From positions 4,475,174 to 4,539,173 of the forward strand of contig CP151667.1 of the NCBI GenBank assembly GCA_038400315.1: a stretch of 64,000 bases of DNA, read 5' to 3'. A program made the position numbers and the translations under genes. The stretch's first letter is position 1. The number at the start of each line of letters is the position of its first letter. The notes beneath the pieces were generated by a model. It was not told the DNA's origin. It saw only the letters and a program-made list of their open reading frames with translations, and searched no databases. This stretch comes from Isosphaeraceae bacterium EP7. Lineage in GTDB: Bacteria; Planctomycetota; Planctomycetia; Isosphaerales; Isosphaeraceae. This document shows positions 18,594-27,207 of the stretch, in pieces.

Positions 18594-19676
18594 ATGGTCC
18601 GGCCTGAATCCAGAGATCACGCCCCGGGCTCGATGCGCGACGACCGGCCGCTTGTGGCCCTGACGATGGGCGATGTCGCCGGGGTCGGCCCCGAGATCAT
18701 CGCCAAGGCCTGGTTCAAGGGCCCTTTGCGCACGATCGCGCGGCCCATCGTTATTGGCAGTGCCTCGGTGCTGCGCCGGGCCCTGAAGACGGTCGGCGGC
18801 GATGCCCGGGTTCAGGTGATTCGCGACCCCGAAGAGGCAACCCCGACCGCCGCTCTCATCCCCTGCATCGAGGCCACGCGCGAGGACCTGGAACTGGTCC
18901 GGCCCGGCAAGGTTGATGCCCGAGCCGGGGCCGCGGCTCGCGACTTCCTCATCGCTGCGGCCGACCTGGCCCTCGCCGGCAAGCTCGATGCGCTGACGAC
19001 CCTGCCGCTGAACAAGGAGTCGCTGCACGCCGCGGGCGTGAAGCACCCCGGCCACACCGAGATCCTGGCCGAACGCTGCAACGTGCCCAATCACGCGATG
19101 ATGCTCTACATCGGCCCGCCCGCGGGCGGCGAGGCCGGGCTCGGCGTGGTCCACGCCACCTTGCACGTCCCCTTACGCCGGGTCTTCGAGCTGCTGACGA
19201 TCGATGCGGTGGAGGAGAAGATTCTCCTCGCGAACAAGGTCTTCGCCCCGCTCATCCAGGGCCGGGCCCCGCGCGTGGCCGTGGCCGGCCTGAACCCTCA
19301 TGCCGGCGAGAACGGCCTGTTCGGCGACGAGGAGGCCCGGATCATCGGGCCCGCCATCGAGCGTGCTCGTCGCATGGGACTGGACGTCACAGGACCCGTC
19401 GCCGCCGATACCCTCTTCGCCCGCGCCCTGGCCGGCGAGTTCGATGCCGTGGTCGCCATGTATCACGACCAAGGGCACGTCGCCTTGAAGACGGTCGGCT
19501 TCCAGCATGCGGTCAACGTGACGCTCGGGCTGCCGATCATCCGGACCAGCGTGGCCCATGGCACCGCCTTCGACATTGCCTGGACCGGCCAGGCCGATAT
19601 TTCCAGCCTGATCGAGGCGGTGCGCGTCGCCGCACGCCTCTCCGAAGGCCGACACGAGGCAGCGACCCACCGATGA
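18594..19676 (+). CDS. pdxA: PdxA-family NAD-dependent 4-phosphoerythronate/hydroxythreonine-phosphate dehydrogenase
   Basis: 360 residues from the ATG at 18594, which has AAGGA eight bases upstream; starts at 18543, 18585 and 18633 are also possible. The family pattern is clear: LTMGDVAGVGPEI, GHTEILAERC, VHATLHVPL, AGLNPHAGENG, MYHDQGHVALK and SVAHGTAFDIAW. The three metal-binding His residues in those last segments are present. Canonical PdxA oxidises 4-phosphohydroxy-L-threonine in pyridoxal phosphate synthesis; PdxA2-type paralogues act on four-carbon acid phosphates instead. Overlap with a phosphatase gene and absence of pdxJ nearby leave either role possible. Confidence 0.88.
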   Translation: MVRPESRDHAPGSMRDDRPLVALTMGDVAGVGPEIIAKAWFKGPLRTIARPIVIGSASVLRRALKTVGGDARVQVIRDPEEATPTAALIPCIEATREDLELVRPGKVDARAGAAARDFLIAAADLALAGKLDALTTLPLNKESLHAAGVKHPGHTEILAERCNVPNHAMMLYIGPPAGGEAGLGVVHATLHVPLRRVFELLTIDAVEEKILLANKVFAPLIQGRAPRVAVAGLNPHAGENGLFGDEEARIIGPAIERARRMGLDVTGPVAADTLFARALAGEFDAVVAMYHDQGHVALKTVGFQHAVNVTLGLPIIRTSVAHGTAFDIAWTGQADISSLIEAVRVAARLSEGRHEAATHR

Positions 19677-20311
19677 CCACTGTCGTCTACCTCATCCGTC
19701 ACGGTGCCACCGCAGTCAACCGAGAGATTCCCAACCGACTCCAGGGCAAGGGGATCGACCTGCCGCTCGACCCCATCGGCCGCGAGCAGGCCGCCCGAGC
19801 CGCCGAGGCCCTGGCCAGCCATCCCCTTCGGGCGGTCTACGCCAGTCCGATGCTCCGCGCACTGGAAACGGCGTCGATTGTGGCCGTGCCGCACGGCCTG
19901 GCTCCCATCCCGGTGGAAGACATCATCGAGGCCGATGTCGGCCGCTGGGAGGGCCTGACCTGGGCCGAGGCCAGTGCCCAGGACCCCGAGCAGCACGACC
20001 AGTTTCACGCCAATCCCGGCACCGTCCCCTATCCCGGTGGCGAATCCTTCCAGGACGTCCAACGTCGATCGGTCCCCGCCCTCGCCGCCCTGGCCGCCAG
20101 CCATGCCGGAGAGCGAATCGCCGTGATCGCGCACAACGTGGTCAACAGGGCGGTCCTGGCGTCGCTGCTCGGCCTGCCCATCGACCTGGCCCGGGCCCTG
20201 CGCCAGTCCAATTGCGGTATCAACGTCCTGCACTACCACCGGGCCGGGCGCGTCGAGCTCTTCGCGATGAACGCCTGCCTGCACCTGGAAGGCCTCGAAC
20301 CGGGCCCCTGA
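19673..20311 (+). CDS. Histidine phosphatase (phosphoglycerate-mutase-like)
   Basis: 212 residues; the ATGA at 19673-19676 overlaps the PdxA stop, so the two genes are translationally coupled. The catalytic LIRHGAT motif (His10) opens the protein, SPMLRALETA carries the second conserved Arg, and the second catalytic His lies in VIAHNVVNRA. The family removes phosphate from small metabolites (alpha-ribazole phosphate, phosphoglycerate or sugar phosphates). Coupling to PdxA suggests a substrate from the same pathway, but that is inference. Its stop is two bases from the stop of the convergent gene. Confidence 0.9.
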   Translation: MTTVVYLIRHGATAVNREIPNRLQGKGIDLPLDPIGREQAARAAEALASHPLRAVYASPMLRALETASIVAVPHGLAPIPVEDIIEADVGRWEGLTWAEASAQDPEQHDQFHANPGTVPYPGGESFQDVQRRSVPALAALAASHAGERIAVIAHNVVNRAVLASLLGLPIDLARALRQSNCGINVLHYHRAGRVELFAMNACLHLEGLEPGP

Positions 20312-20313
20312 GC

Positions 20314-21585
20314 CTAGCGGCGGATCACCCGAACCTCGACCCAGTCAGTGACGATCGTCCCGGGCCAGATCGACCTGAGCGTCGGGTCGGACCATCCCAG
20401 CTGCGGGTCGGGCCGCAAGACGACGCGTAGCCGGCGCAGGCCCGGGGCATCGATTCCAGTTACCCCAGTCCCCGCGATCGGACCGATCGGCCGGAGGATC
20501 TCTCCCTTCGGCTCGTCCGGGGTCCCCGCGAAGACGACCTGCCCGGCCTCATAAGTCTCGTCGATCCCCTCGAATTCCAGGTAGGCCCGATGGGCCAGCT
20601 CGGAAGGGAGCGGGGTTGTCAGCCTGAGCAGGGGCGGGTCTCGCAGGACGAACTCGCGGTTGAGGGTCAGGAAGGCCGAGGAGCCGTCGGGTTCCGTCGT
20701 CTCGCCCTTCGAGGGCACCAGCGTCAGGGCCTTCTGCATCGCCTCGCCCCGGGTGTCGTCGGGCATCGTCAGCAGGGCATCGACGGCCAGGTTGCGGTCG
20801 AACTCGAAGCTCGTGTTCACCTGCGGCAGGTCGAGCTGCCATTGCTCGGTCAGATCCTTGGTCCTGGCTCGGGCATGGAGCACCAGCCGGTGCGTCCCTT
20901 CGCCCTGAAAGTCACCCGGGTTCAGCTCGAACCGGGCGGAAATCGGTCCGGGCGCCCATTCACTGTAAGATTCGAGCGCGGCCCGCTCGGTCCCCATGAC
21001 CCGATAGGACCATTCCAGGTTCGATGGCTTCAGCCCGTCGCCCCCTTCGGCCAGGAACGGCACGCCGAAGCTCACGGAGACGGGGAAGGCGACTTCCAGG
21101 CCACGCGGATAGCGACGACGAAGGGACCAGTCGACGCGATAGCCGCGGCGCACGAGGCCTTTCTCCTCCTCGGCGATGAGCATGTCGGCCTTCCAGAGAG
21201 CCGACAACGCCTCGCCGGCCGCATTGCGAATCTCGGAGGTCTTCCCCTCGTCGAGCAGTCGGTACAGGTCGATCAGTCCCGCCCGCCCGTATCTGGACGC
21301 CTCGAGGATCGACGCCAGATCGGGCCGATCGCCGGCCAGGCGGTCGACCGCGCCTCGGGCCTTGAACCCTTGCAGCACCTGCCGTCCACCGCCCAGGCCG
21401 ATGACCAGGGCCAGCGTGACTAGCACGGCCGTACGCGGGTCGGCCAGGTACGCGGTCCAGCCTCGCTGCGGCACGGTCGGAGCCTTGGCGTCGGCATCTT
21501 GCGCCGCCGCGTGCCCCGCCGAGCACAGGACCATGGCCAGGGGGAGGATGCAGCGTGTTCGCCGCGGGATTCGGGCGTGGGTCAT
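20314..21585 (-). CDS. Unknown secreted/membrane protein with signal peptide and one membrane segment
   Basis: 423 residues from the ATG at 21585. A signal peptide (about residues 1-29, ending HAAAQ) precedes a short linker and a hydrophobic segment AVLVTLALVIGLGGG. Next comes a helical region (residues 70-130: DRPDLASILEASRYGRAGLID and ALSALWKADMLIAEEE). The rest is beta-rich, with several 'RFELNPGDFQGEG' and 'RLRVVLRPDPQLGW' blocks. I do not recognise the family. It starts four bases after the stop of the STN-like gene, so they form one transcript. Confidence 0.75.
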   Translation of the reverse strand: MTHARIPRRTRCILPLAMVLCSAGHAAAQDADAKAPTVPQRGWTAYLADPRTAVLVTLALVIGLGGGRQVLQGFKARGAVDRLAGDRPDLASILEASRYGRAGLIDLYRLLDEGKTSEIRNAAGEALSALWKADMLIAEEEKGLVRRGYRVDWSLRRRYPRGLEVAFPVSVSFGVPFLAEGGDGLKPSNLEWSYRVMGTERAALESYSEWAPGPISARFELNPGDFQGEGTHRLVLHARARTKDLTEQWQLDLPQVNTSFEFDRNLAVDALLTMPDDTRGEAMQKALTLVPSKGETTEPDGSSAFLTLNREFVLRDPPLLRLTTPLPSELAHRAYLEFEGIDETYEAGQVVFAGTPDEPKGEILRPIGPIAGTGVTGIDAPGLRRLRVVLRPDPQLGWSDPTLRSIWPGTIVTDWVEVRVIRR

Positions 21586-21589
21586 GGAT

Positions 21590-22198
21590 TCAGGCACCGG
21601 GTCGCGGCCTCGACTTCTTTTCCGGCTGCGCCGGATCCTCACCCTCGGGCTTCTCTTCGATGATCGTCGGCTTACGCAGGAGAACCCCTTCGCCGTCGAG
21701 CCCCAGGGCCGCGGCGATGTCGTCGATCCGGTCCTGAAGGTCGTGCAGGTCTCGGTGCAGCGCCTTGATGTCGCCGATCACGCGGTCCATCGGCTCCTCG
21801 GCCCCTTCGGCATCGGTGATCAAGAGCAGGTTGTCCTCGGGAATCACCTTGAAAGTTAGGCCGACCTGGTCGAGCAGCAGCTTCAGGCCGGTCTGGAGCC
21901 GGACTCCCTCGGGCAAGTCGATCTGCACCGACTCGTCTTCGGCCAGCGACAGTCGGTCGAGCGCCGAGGCATCGAGGACGACTCGCCCCTTGAGTTGGGT
22001 CTTCAGGTGAAGGGCCAGCATCTTCAGCGTGGTCGGCTCGCCGAACGCCCAGGGATAGGGCTTGCGCAAGGCGTCTCGCACCGAGTCGACCGGCGGTGCA
22101 GCGAGGGCTGGATCCTCGGCAAGGGATGGCAAGAGTGTCGTGCCCAGCAGCAGCGTCGCGGCGACGGCGGAGGGGTAGGCCCAACGTACGATCGTCAT
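21590..22198 (-). CDS. Secreted protein with secretin/TonB short N-terminal (STN)-like domain
   Basis: 202 residues with a signal peptide (MTIVRWAYPSAVAATLLLGT to about residue 27). Residues 60-130 follow the pattern of the STN/DUF4974 domain found at the start of secretins and FecA-type receptors: a GRVVLDASAL beta strand, LQTGLKLLLDQVGLTFKV and a final NLLLITDAE. A helical coil follows (VIGDIKALHRDLHDLQDRID) and a Pro/Glu/Lys-rich tail. It probably binds a partner in the periplasm. The unknown membrane protein gene follows after four bases. Confident about export and the domain pattern, not about role. Confidence 0.72.
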   Translation of the reverse strand: MTIVRWAYPSAVAATLLLGTTLLPSLAEDPALAAPPVDSVRDALRKPYPWAFGEPTTLKMLALHLKTQLKGRVVLDASALDRLSLAEDESVQIDLPEGVRLQTGLKLLLDQVGLTFKVIPEDNLLLITDAEGAEEPMDRVIGDIKALHRDLHDLQDRIDDIAAALGLDGEGVLLRKPTIIEEKPEGEDPAQPEKKSRPRPGA

Positions 22199-22311
22199 GA
22201 TCTGCGGTCTCTCGGGTGAGGCGTCCGGGCCTGGACGCCCTGCGGTTAGGCCACCGCCCGATTGTAGCGGCAACCCCCTCGAGTTGCAGGCCCCAGGCCG
22301 CACTCGCCCGG

Positions 22312-23409
22312 TCAGTCAACCCTGCCGAGCGCGACCGCACGCTCGACCTCGAAAGTGTCCGGGAAGCCGAATCGTTCGCGATCCAGGACCAAAGCCGCCG
22401 CGGCCGAGGCCCTGAGCATGGCGCCGCGGAGCAAATTGAGCGGGACTGGCCCCGGAGTCCAGCCCTCGGCGAGCAACTTCCGAACAAACGACGACGCGAA
22501 TGCCTCGCCAGCCCGGTTGGTGTCCCTCGGCGGATGAGTCCTGGGGAACGCCGGCAAGCGGATCGACTCGACCTCGCCCGATTCCGCCCGGACGATTGCC
22601 TGGGCTCCCTCCGGGCCGTCGGTGACGATCACAACAGGGATCAGGCCCGGCAGCGAACCCGATTCCGCCAGGGATTCCCACTCCAGCCGGTTGCACGCGA
22701 GGATATCGATCGATCCCGCGAAGTCGGCCAGTGGGCAAGCCCGGTCGACCATGTTCCTCATCGCGGGCGCGAAGACGCGAATCGTGGGCGCGTTTGCGTC
22801 TCGCAACACGAACGAAGAGAGCGGGTTGGGCAAACCCGCGACCACCGTGAGTCGGGGCGGCCTGTCGTCGTCGATCCACAAATCGCCCGGTTTTAAGGCC
22901 GCGTGACAGCCGCGAAAACCCGCCGCCAGCTTGTCGCCGTGCGGCCCGCTGGAGATGAGCAGGGTCCAGTCGGCTTCTTTGCCCGAGATCTGGATTGGTC
23001 GCGCGTCGATCCCGGAGATTTTCAGCATCCGCAGGACGTCGCCGCTGAGCGAGTCGGTCTCAGGCCCCAGGGCGCAGACCAAGGTGCCGCAGAGCGCGCT
23101 GGCGTATCCGGCACCCATCCCGCCCAGGTCGTCATGCCAGCCGATCGACGGGATCGGGCCATTCCCGGCCGTTTGGCGATCCAGGGTGATGCCCCGGACC
23201 CGGACGACGCCGAAGGGGCCCGGCCAGTCCTGGGGCAGATCGATGCGGAGGAGCGTCCCGGCGTCGTCGAGCAGGGCCAGGCCGGGGCCGGGTTCCAGGC
23301 TGCCGTCGGCACTCCGGTCGACGGGTTGTTGCCCTGCGGTATGCAACGGCCGGTCGATGCGCAGGACGCGATCGAGGTAGGCGGGGCCGTAGACGTGGAC
23401 TTCGGACAT
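22312..23409 (-). CDS. PfkB/ribokinase-family protein with altered active-site motif
   Basis: 365 residues from the ATG at 23409. The fold is recognised from the N-terminal VYGPAYLDRVLRIDRPL, the GGMGAGYASALC segment (the usual GGxxxN-A region), an IDILACNRLEW block and a C-terminal helix AGEAFASSFVRKLL. In PfkB kinases the last motif reads DTxGAGD, with the Asp as catalytic base; here positions 296-302 read DTNRAGE, giving Arg for the first Gly and Glu for the Asp. Activity may be changed or lost. It is divergent from mutL (123-base gap) and 113 bases upstream of the STN-like gene on the same strand. Confidence 0.8.
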   Translation of the reverse strand: MSEVHVYGPAYLDRVLRIDRPLHTAGQQPVDRSADGSLEPGPGLALLDDAGTLLRIDLPQDWPGPFGVVRVRGITLDRQTAGNGPIPSIGWHDDLGGMGAGYASALCGTLVCALGPETDSLSGDVLRMLKISGIDARPIQISGKEADWTLLISSGPHGDKLAAGFRGCHAALKPGDLWIDDDRPPRLTVVAGLPNPLSSFVLRDANAPTIRVFAPAMRNMVDRACPLADFAGSIDILACNRLEWESLAESGSLPGLIPVVIVTDGPEGAQAIVRAESGEVESIRLPAFPRTHPPRDTNRAGEAFASSFVRKLLAEGWTPGPVPLNLLRGAMLRASAAAALVLDRERFGFPDTFEVERAVALGRVD

Positions 23410-23532
23410 GGTGGGTGGTCCCGGCTGTGCGGACTCGGTAGGGCGGGCCATCTGGCCGGTTCGCTTCCGGGAGATCGGCAGAGGATACAATGGAAGGACG
23501 AGGACGCCAGCCCCGGGATGGGATCCGAACGC

Positions 23533-25491
23533 ATGGGTATCATTCGAGCACTCTCGCCGTCCGTCATCAACCAGATCGCCGCCGGCGAGGTCATCGAGCG
23601 ACCGGCGAGCGTGCTGAAGGAATTGCTCGAGAACGCGATCGACTCGGGCGCCTCGCGCGTCGACGTCTCGGTGGAGCGCGGCGGGAAGGACCTCATCCGC
23701 GTGGCCGACGACGGCAAGGGGATGGACGCCGACGACCTGCTGCTCGCGTTCCAGCCGCACGCCACGAGCAAGCTAAAAGAGCCCGACGACCTCTTCAAGA
23801 TCGCCACCCTGGGCTTTCGTGGCGAGGCCCTGGCCGCCATCGCCGAGGTCTCCAAGGTCCGCTGCCAGACCCGCGAGGCCGATGCGCCCCATGGGCTGGA
23901 ACTCTCGATCGAGGGGGGAGTTGCCGGCGAAATCCGCGAGTGCTCGGGCACCCCGGGAACCGTCTTCGAGGTCCGCCAGCTCTTCTTCAACACCCCGGTG
24001 CGGCGGACGTTCCTCAAGGCCGACTCGACCGAGGCCGGCCACGTCACCGACATGTTCACCCGAATTGCCCTGGCGCATCCGGCAGTCCACCTGACCTTCA
24101 GGTCGGGCGGCAAGGTGCTCTACGACCTGCCCGCGTCCACCGGCATCAAGGACCGGATCGCCACGTTCTTCGGCCGCGAGATGGCCGACACCCTGATCTG
24201 GGTCGAGAGCCGGGTCGAGCAGACGCACCTCTGGGGCTATGTGGCCAACCCCGAGCAGAGCCGGTCGAACACCAAGGGGCAGTTCCTCTTCGTCGGCGGC
24301 CGGTTCGTCCGCGACCGCTCGCTGGGCCACGCACTTTCGGAGGCCTACCGTGGCCTGGTCATGGTCGGCCGATCGCCGATCGCATTCCTGAACCTGGAAG
24401 TTCCGCCGGACGAGGTCGACGTCAACGTCCACCCCACCAAGATCGAGGTCCGATTCCGCGACAGCCAGAGGATTTACAGCCAGCTGCTCGCCACGATCCG
24501 CGAGGCGTTCCTGGGCAGCGATCTCCACGCCAGGCTCCACGCTCCTCCGCCCACGCCCCCGGCGCCTTCGCCCTGGTCGTCCAACGCGATCCTCAGCATG
24601 CCGGAGCCACCACCGCTACGGCTGAACTCGTGGAGCGATCGTAAGCAGGAGGTCTCCTCCTGGTTCGCTCCCCCCACCCAGCAGGCGTTCCAGTCCTTCC
24701 CGCAGCCCGGATATGCCGGCGGTCCCCCGGTGCCCGAATGGTCGCACCACCTGCCCAATCCCGCGACCACGGCCAGGGCGTTCGATGAGTTCTCGGGCGA
24801 GGAGGCTACGTCAAATCCGGACCCCGCTACAGATGCGACAACGACCGGAAACCAGCCCGCCGAAGCGTACTCACCCGAGCGAGTCGCGGACGAGTCAGCC
24901 CAGCTTCTGGCCCGGTCGATGTCTCCGCGTGCCATCCAGATTCACGACAGCTATCTGGTCGCCGAGACCGACGAGGGCCTGGTCGTCATCGACCAGCATG
25001 CGCTCCACGAGCGGATTCTCTACGAGGAGTTCAAGGCCCGCGTGGAACGGGGCGGCGTCGAGTCCCAGCGGTTCCTCGTGCCCGAGCCCGTCGAGCTGAC
25101 CCAGGTCGGCGCCGACGAGCTATTACTGCACAAGGAGCTGCTCGCCAGGCTGGGCCTGGAGATCGAGCCGTTCGGCGGCGGGACAGTACTTGTTCTGAGC
25201 GCCCCGGCGATGCTCGGTGGTGTCGAGCCCGAGCGGCTCGTGGCTGAGCTTGCCGAGCACTTCCGGTCCAGCCCCCTGCCGCCGACCGCCGATGGGCTGC
25301 TCGAAGGGGTCCTGAACATGCTCGCCTGCAAGGCCGCGGTGAAGGCCGGCCAGAAGCTCGACCCCGAGGAGGTCGCCGCGCTCCTCTCTCGCCGCCACCT
25401 GGCCGCCAACACCCACCACTGCCCGCACGGCAGGCCCACCGCCCTGACCTTCACCAAGGCCGAGCTGGAACGCCAGTTCGGCCGGATCTAG
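23533..25491 (+). CDS. mutL: DNA mismatch repair protein MutL
   Basis: 652 residues from the ATG at 23533; an in-frame ATG five codons earlier is possible. The N-terminal GHKL ATPase is complete: INQIAAGEVIERPASVLKEL, the DDGKGM box, TLGFRGEALAAIAEV and the NVHPTK motif. A Pro/Ser-rich linker (about residues 335-460) joins the C-terminal dimer domain, which carries the endonuclease motif DQHALHERILYEE (487-499, the DQHAx2Ex4E consensus), an ACKAAVKAG block and CPHGRPT (630-636). It therefore belongs to the nicking-type MutL found in bacteria without MutH. MutS is not in the window. Confidence 0.95.
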   Translation: MGIIRALSPSVINQIAAGEVIERPASVLKELLENAIDSGASRVDVSVERGGKDLIRVADDGKGMDADDLLLAFQPHATSKLKEPDDLFKIATLGFRGEALAAIAEVSKVRCQTREADAPHGLELSIEGGVAGEIRECSGTPGTVFEVRQLFFNTPVRRTFLKADSTEAGHVTDMFTRIALAHPAVHLTFRSGGKVLYDLPASTGIKDRIATFFGREMADTLIWVESRVEQTHLWGYVANPEQSRSNTKGQFLFVGGRFVRDRSLGHALSEAYRGLVMVGRSPIAFLNLEVPPDEVDVNVHPTKIEVRFRDSQRIYSQLLATIREAFLGSDLHARLHAPPPTPPAPSPWSSNAILSMPEPPPLRLNSWSDRKQEVSSWFAPPTQQAFQSFPQPGYAGGPPVPEWSHHLPNPATTARAFDEFSGEEATSNPDPATDATTTGNQPAEAYSPERVADESAQLLARSMSPRAIQIHDSYLVAETDEGLVVIDQHALHERILYEEFKARVERGGVESQRFLVPEPVELTQVGADELLLHKELLARLGLEIEPFGGGTVLVLSAPAMLGGVEPERLVAELAEHFRSSPLPPTADGLLEGVLNMLACKAAVKAGQKLDPEEVAALLSRRHLAANTHHCPHGRPTALTFTKAELERQFGRI

Positions 25492-25499
25492 ATCGGAGA

Positions 25500-25985
25500 T
25501 CGCTTGAACGTCGCGGCTCTCCTCGGAAAAGAGGGCCAGGCCACTGCGCTTCGCTGCGGAGCCAGTCCACTTTTTCAGGCACATCGGCTTCTCGCCGAAA
25601 AAGTCCTTGCCGTCGGCGATCGCATCGAGATCGCAGTGCGCGTGCAGGTCGCACGGGATGGCGCTGATGAGTGCGTCGATCCCTTCTGTTGCCAGGACTT
25701 CCTTCCAGGTGACGTCGGTCGATCCAACCGGGCGCTTCTGGCCGGCGGTCTCGACGGCCTTGAGACCGCGTACCAGGTGGCCCGCGTCAAGGTCGAAAAT
25801 GGCGCGGACGGCTACGCCGGGGATCTGCAGGAGGTTCGCGAGTAGGGCCGATCCTCGGCTCCCCGCTCCGATCAGAGCGACGCCGAGCGTGTCGTTCGCT
25901 CTTGCCTGTTGGGCGTGAAGGAGAGGAGCTGTGGCCAGGGCCCGGCGCTCATACCCAGGAAGGCTCGATTCGGGATGCTCGTCAT
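25500..25985 (-). pseudogene. Frameshifted, truncated Gfo/Idh/MocA oxidoreductase remnant
   Basis: From an ATG at 25985 (GGAG nine bases upstream) the sequence reads MTSIPNRAFLGMSAG, the start of a Tat leader. Near 25941 the frame breaks; one base added there (GCCGGGGCCC instead of GCCGGGCCC) would join it to RALATAPLLHAQQARANDTL and then GVALIGAGSRGSALLANLL, a Rossmann GxGxxG nucleotide site. The frame continues through IFDLDAGHLVRGL, IDALISAIPCDLHAHCDLD and DGKDFFGEKPMC, all standard for the Gfo/Idh/MocA family of sugar dehydrogenases. After EKPMC the resemblance fades, and the frame enters antisense mutL; about 300 C-terminal residues are missing. A sequencing error could explain the frameshift but not the missing half. 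Confidence 0.75.
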
Positions 25986-26335
25986 CTCAAAATCTCCGGG
26001 TGGGTCTGCGCCAACGTGATCGCCCCGACCCCCGGGACGATCTTGCCGGAGCCCATCCAACCGCCGAATGTGAGTCGATCCGATACCGCGTCGCAAGACA
26101 ATGCTTCCCGACCTGCTCACTCCTTCGAAGGTGGTCGGGATTTTCCGCAGCACCGGCCTGACTTCCCCGAGGGGGCCGTGGACCTCGGGGATGCTGTCCC
26201 TGTCGTCGTCGTCATGACCGACGTTCCCGGCCTGGATTGGTCTAGGCGACCCGAAGGATCGACGCATAATGTCGCGCCTCGCTTCCCTGGGCCGGGGCGC
26301 GAACTTTCTCTCACACCGGACGAGGATTTTGAACC
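25986..26335. other. Gap between oxidoreductase remnant and BON-protein gene
   Basis: No gene recognised. The open frames here on both strands lack leaders and family features. The last 60 bases hold the ribosome site (GAGGA) of the BON-domain gene, and the stretch should contain its promoter. Confidence 0.35.
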
Positions 26336-26920
26336 ATGGGCAATGTTCCGATGCAGGTCGCATCCCCCCGAGGCTGGCCGCTGGCCCGGACCCGATGGGC
26401 CTTGATCGGGGTCGCAGTGGGTGTCGTCGGTTCCTCCTGGTTCGGCGTCGGACGACACCCATCCATGGCGGCCATCAATCCGCCCGCGGCGTCCGCTGAT
26501 GAGTCGAATGAGCAGGTGGCCGAGTCGGACGAATCCCAGCCGGCAGACGGAATGATCGACGGCGCCGTGCGGAAGGTCGCCCAGGGGATCGAAGACGCAT
26601 CGACGACCGTACGGGACCGTTATGACATGGTGGTGGGTGCGACCCGCAATGGGGCACTCGCCTCCGAGGTCAATTCCCGACTTCGCCAAGACCGGGCGCT
26701 CGAGTCCGGACGAATCGATGTGCAGGTCGAGGAGGAAGGTACGGTCATCCTCAAAGGCCAGGTGCCTGATGCCGAGTCGAAAAACCATGCGGTGGAATCG
26801 ACTCGCGAAATTCGCGGGGTGGTCCGGGTGGAAGACCATCTGGCCGTCCCGCCGACGCCGCGAGTCTACAATGCTCCCACAGGCGTCGCCGCCACCTCTC
26901 GGACTCGCCGCATTCGCTGA
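26336..26920 (+). CDS. BON-domain membrane-anchored protein
   Basis: 194 residues with GAGGA ten bases before the ATG. A single hydrophobic segment (about residues 20-38) anchors or exports the protein. After a Glu/Ser-rich spacer, residues 115-175 match the BON domain (OsmY/transport-associated type), seen in ASEVNSRLRQDRALESGRI, TVILKGQVPDAESKNHAVE and GVVRVEDHL. BON proteins bind phospholipid surfaces or partner proteins in the periplasm and are often stress-induced. No partner gene is next to it. Confidence 0.85.
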   Translation: MGNVPMQVASPRGWPLARTRWALIGVAVGVVGSSWFGVGRHPSMAAINPPAASADESNEQVAESDESQPADGMIDGAVRKVAQGIEDASTTVRDRYDMVVGATRNGALASEVNSRLRQDRALESGRIDVQVEEEGTVILKGQVPDAESKNHAVESTREIRGVVRVEDHLAVPPTPRVYNAPTGVAATSRTRRIR

Positions 26921-27040
26921 ACGCGAGTCCTGGGGATGCGGGCCGGTTCGAGTCGCCTGTCCGCTCGTTCTCGGCAGGATCACGAACCGCCTCGTCATCC
27001 TTGATCGGCGTTCGCCCTGCCCTCAGTCGGTCAAAAAGAG

Positions 27041-27074
27041 GAAGCCAGGTCGCACAGCGAGGCGACCTGGCTTC
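27041..27074 (-). terminator. Intrinsic terminator of the cytochrome/WD40 unit
   Basis: Perfect 13-base stem (GAAGCCAGGTCGC and complement) around an eight-base loop. Read on the minus strand it is followed directly by CTCTTTTTGAC, a proper U-tract, so it should end transcripts coming from 31120-27208. It can also act on the BON transcript from the other side. Confidence 0.85.
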
Positions 27075-27207
27075 GTCCGCGTTTGCTGAGAGTGTCGATG
27101 GACGCAGTCGTCAGGGGCACCCCTCAAATCGAGCGTAATAGGCGAGTGCGAGTGACATTGTGCTCCATATTTTCTGCTCGCGCCTCGCGGATGCATGGCC
27201 CCGGAGG

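Noticed and set aside
26936-26965. GGTTCGAGTC as a tRNA T-loop
   Set aside because: Flanking bases do not form the acceptor, D or anticodon stems; not a tRNA.
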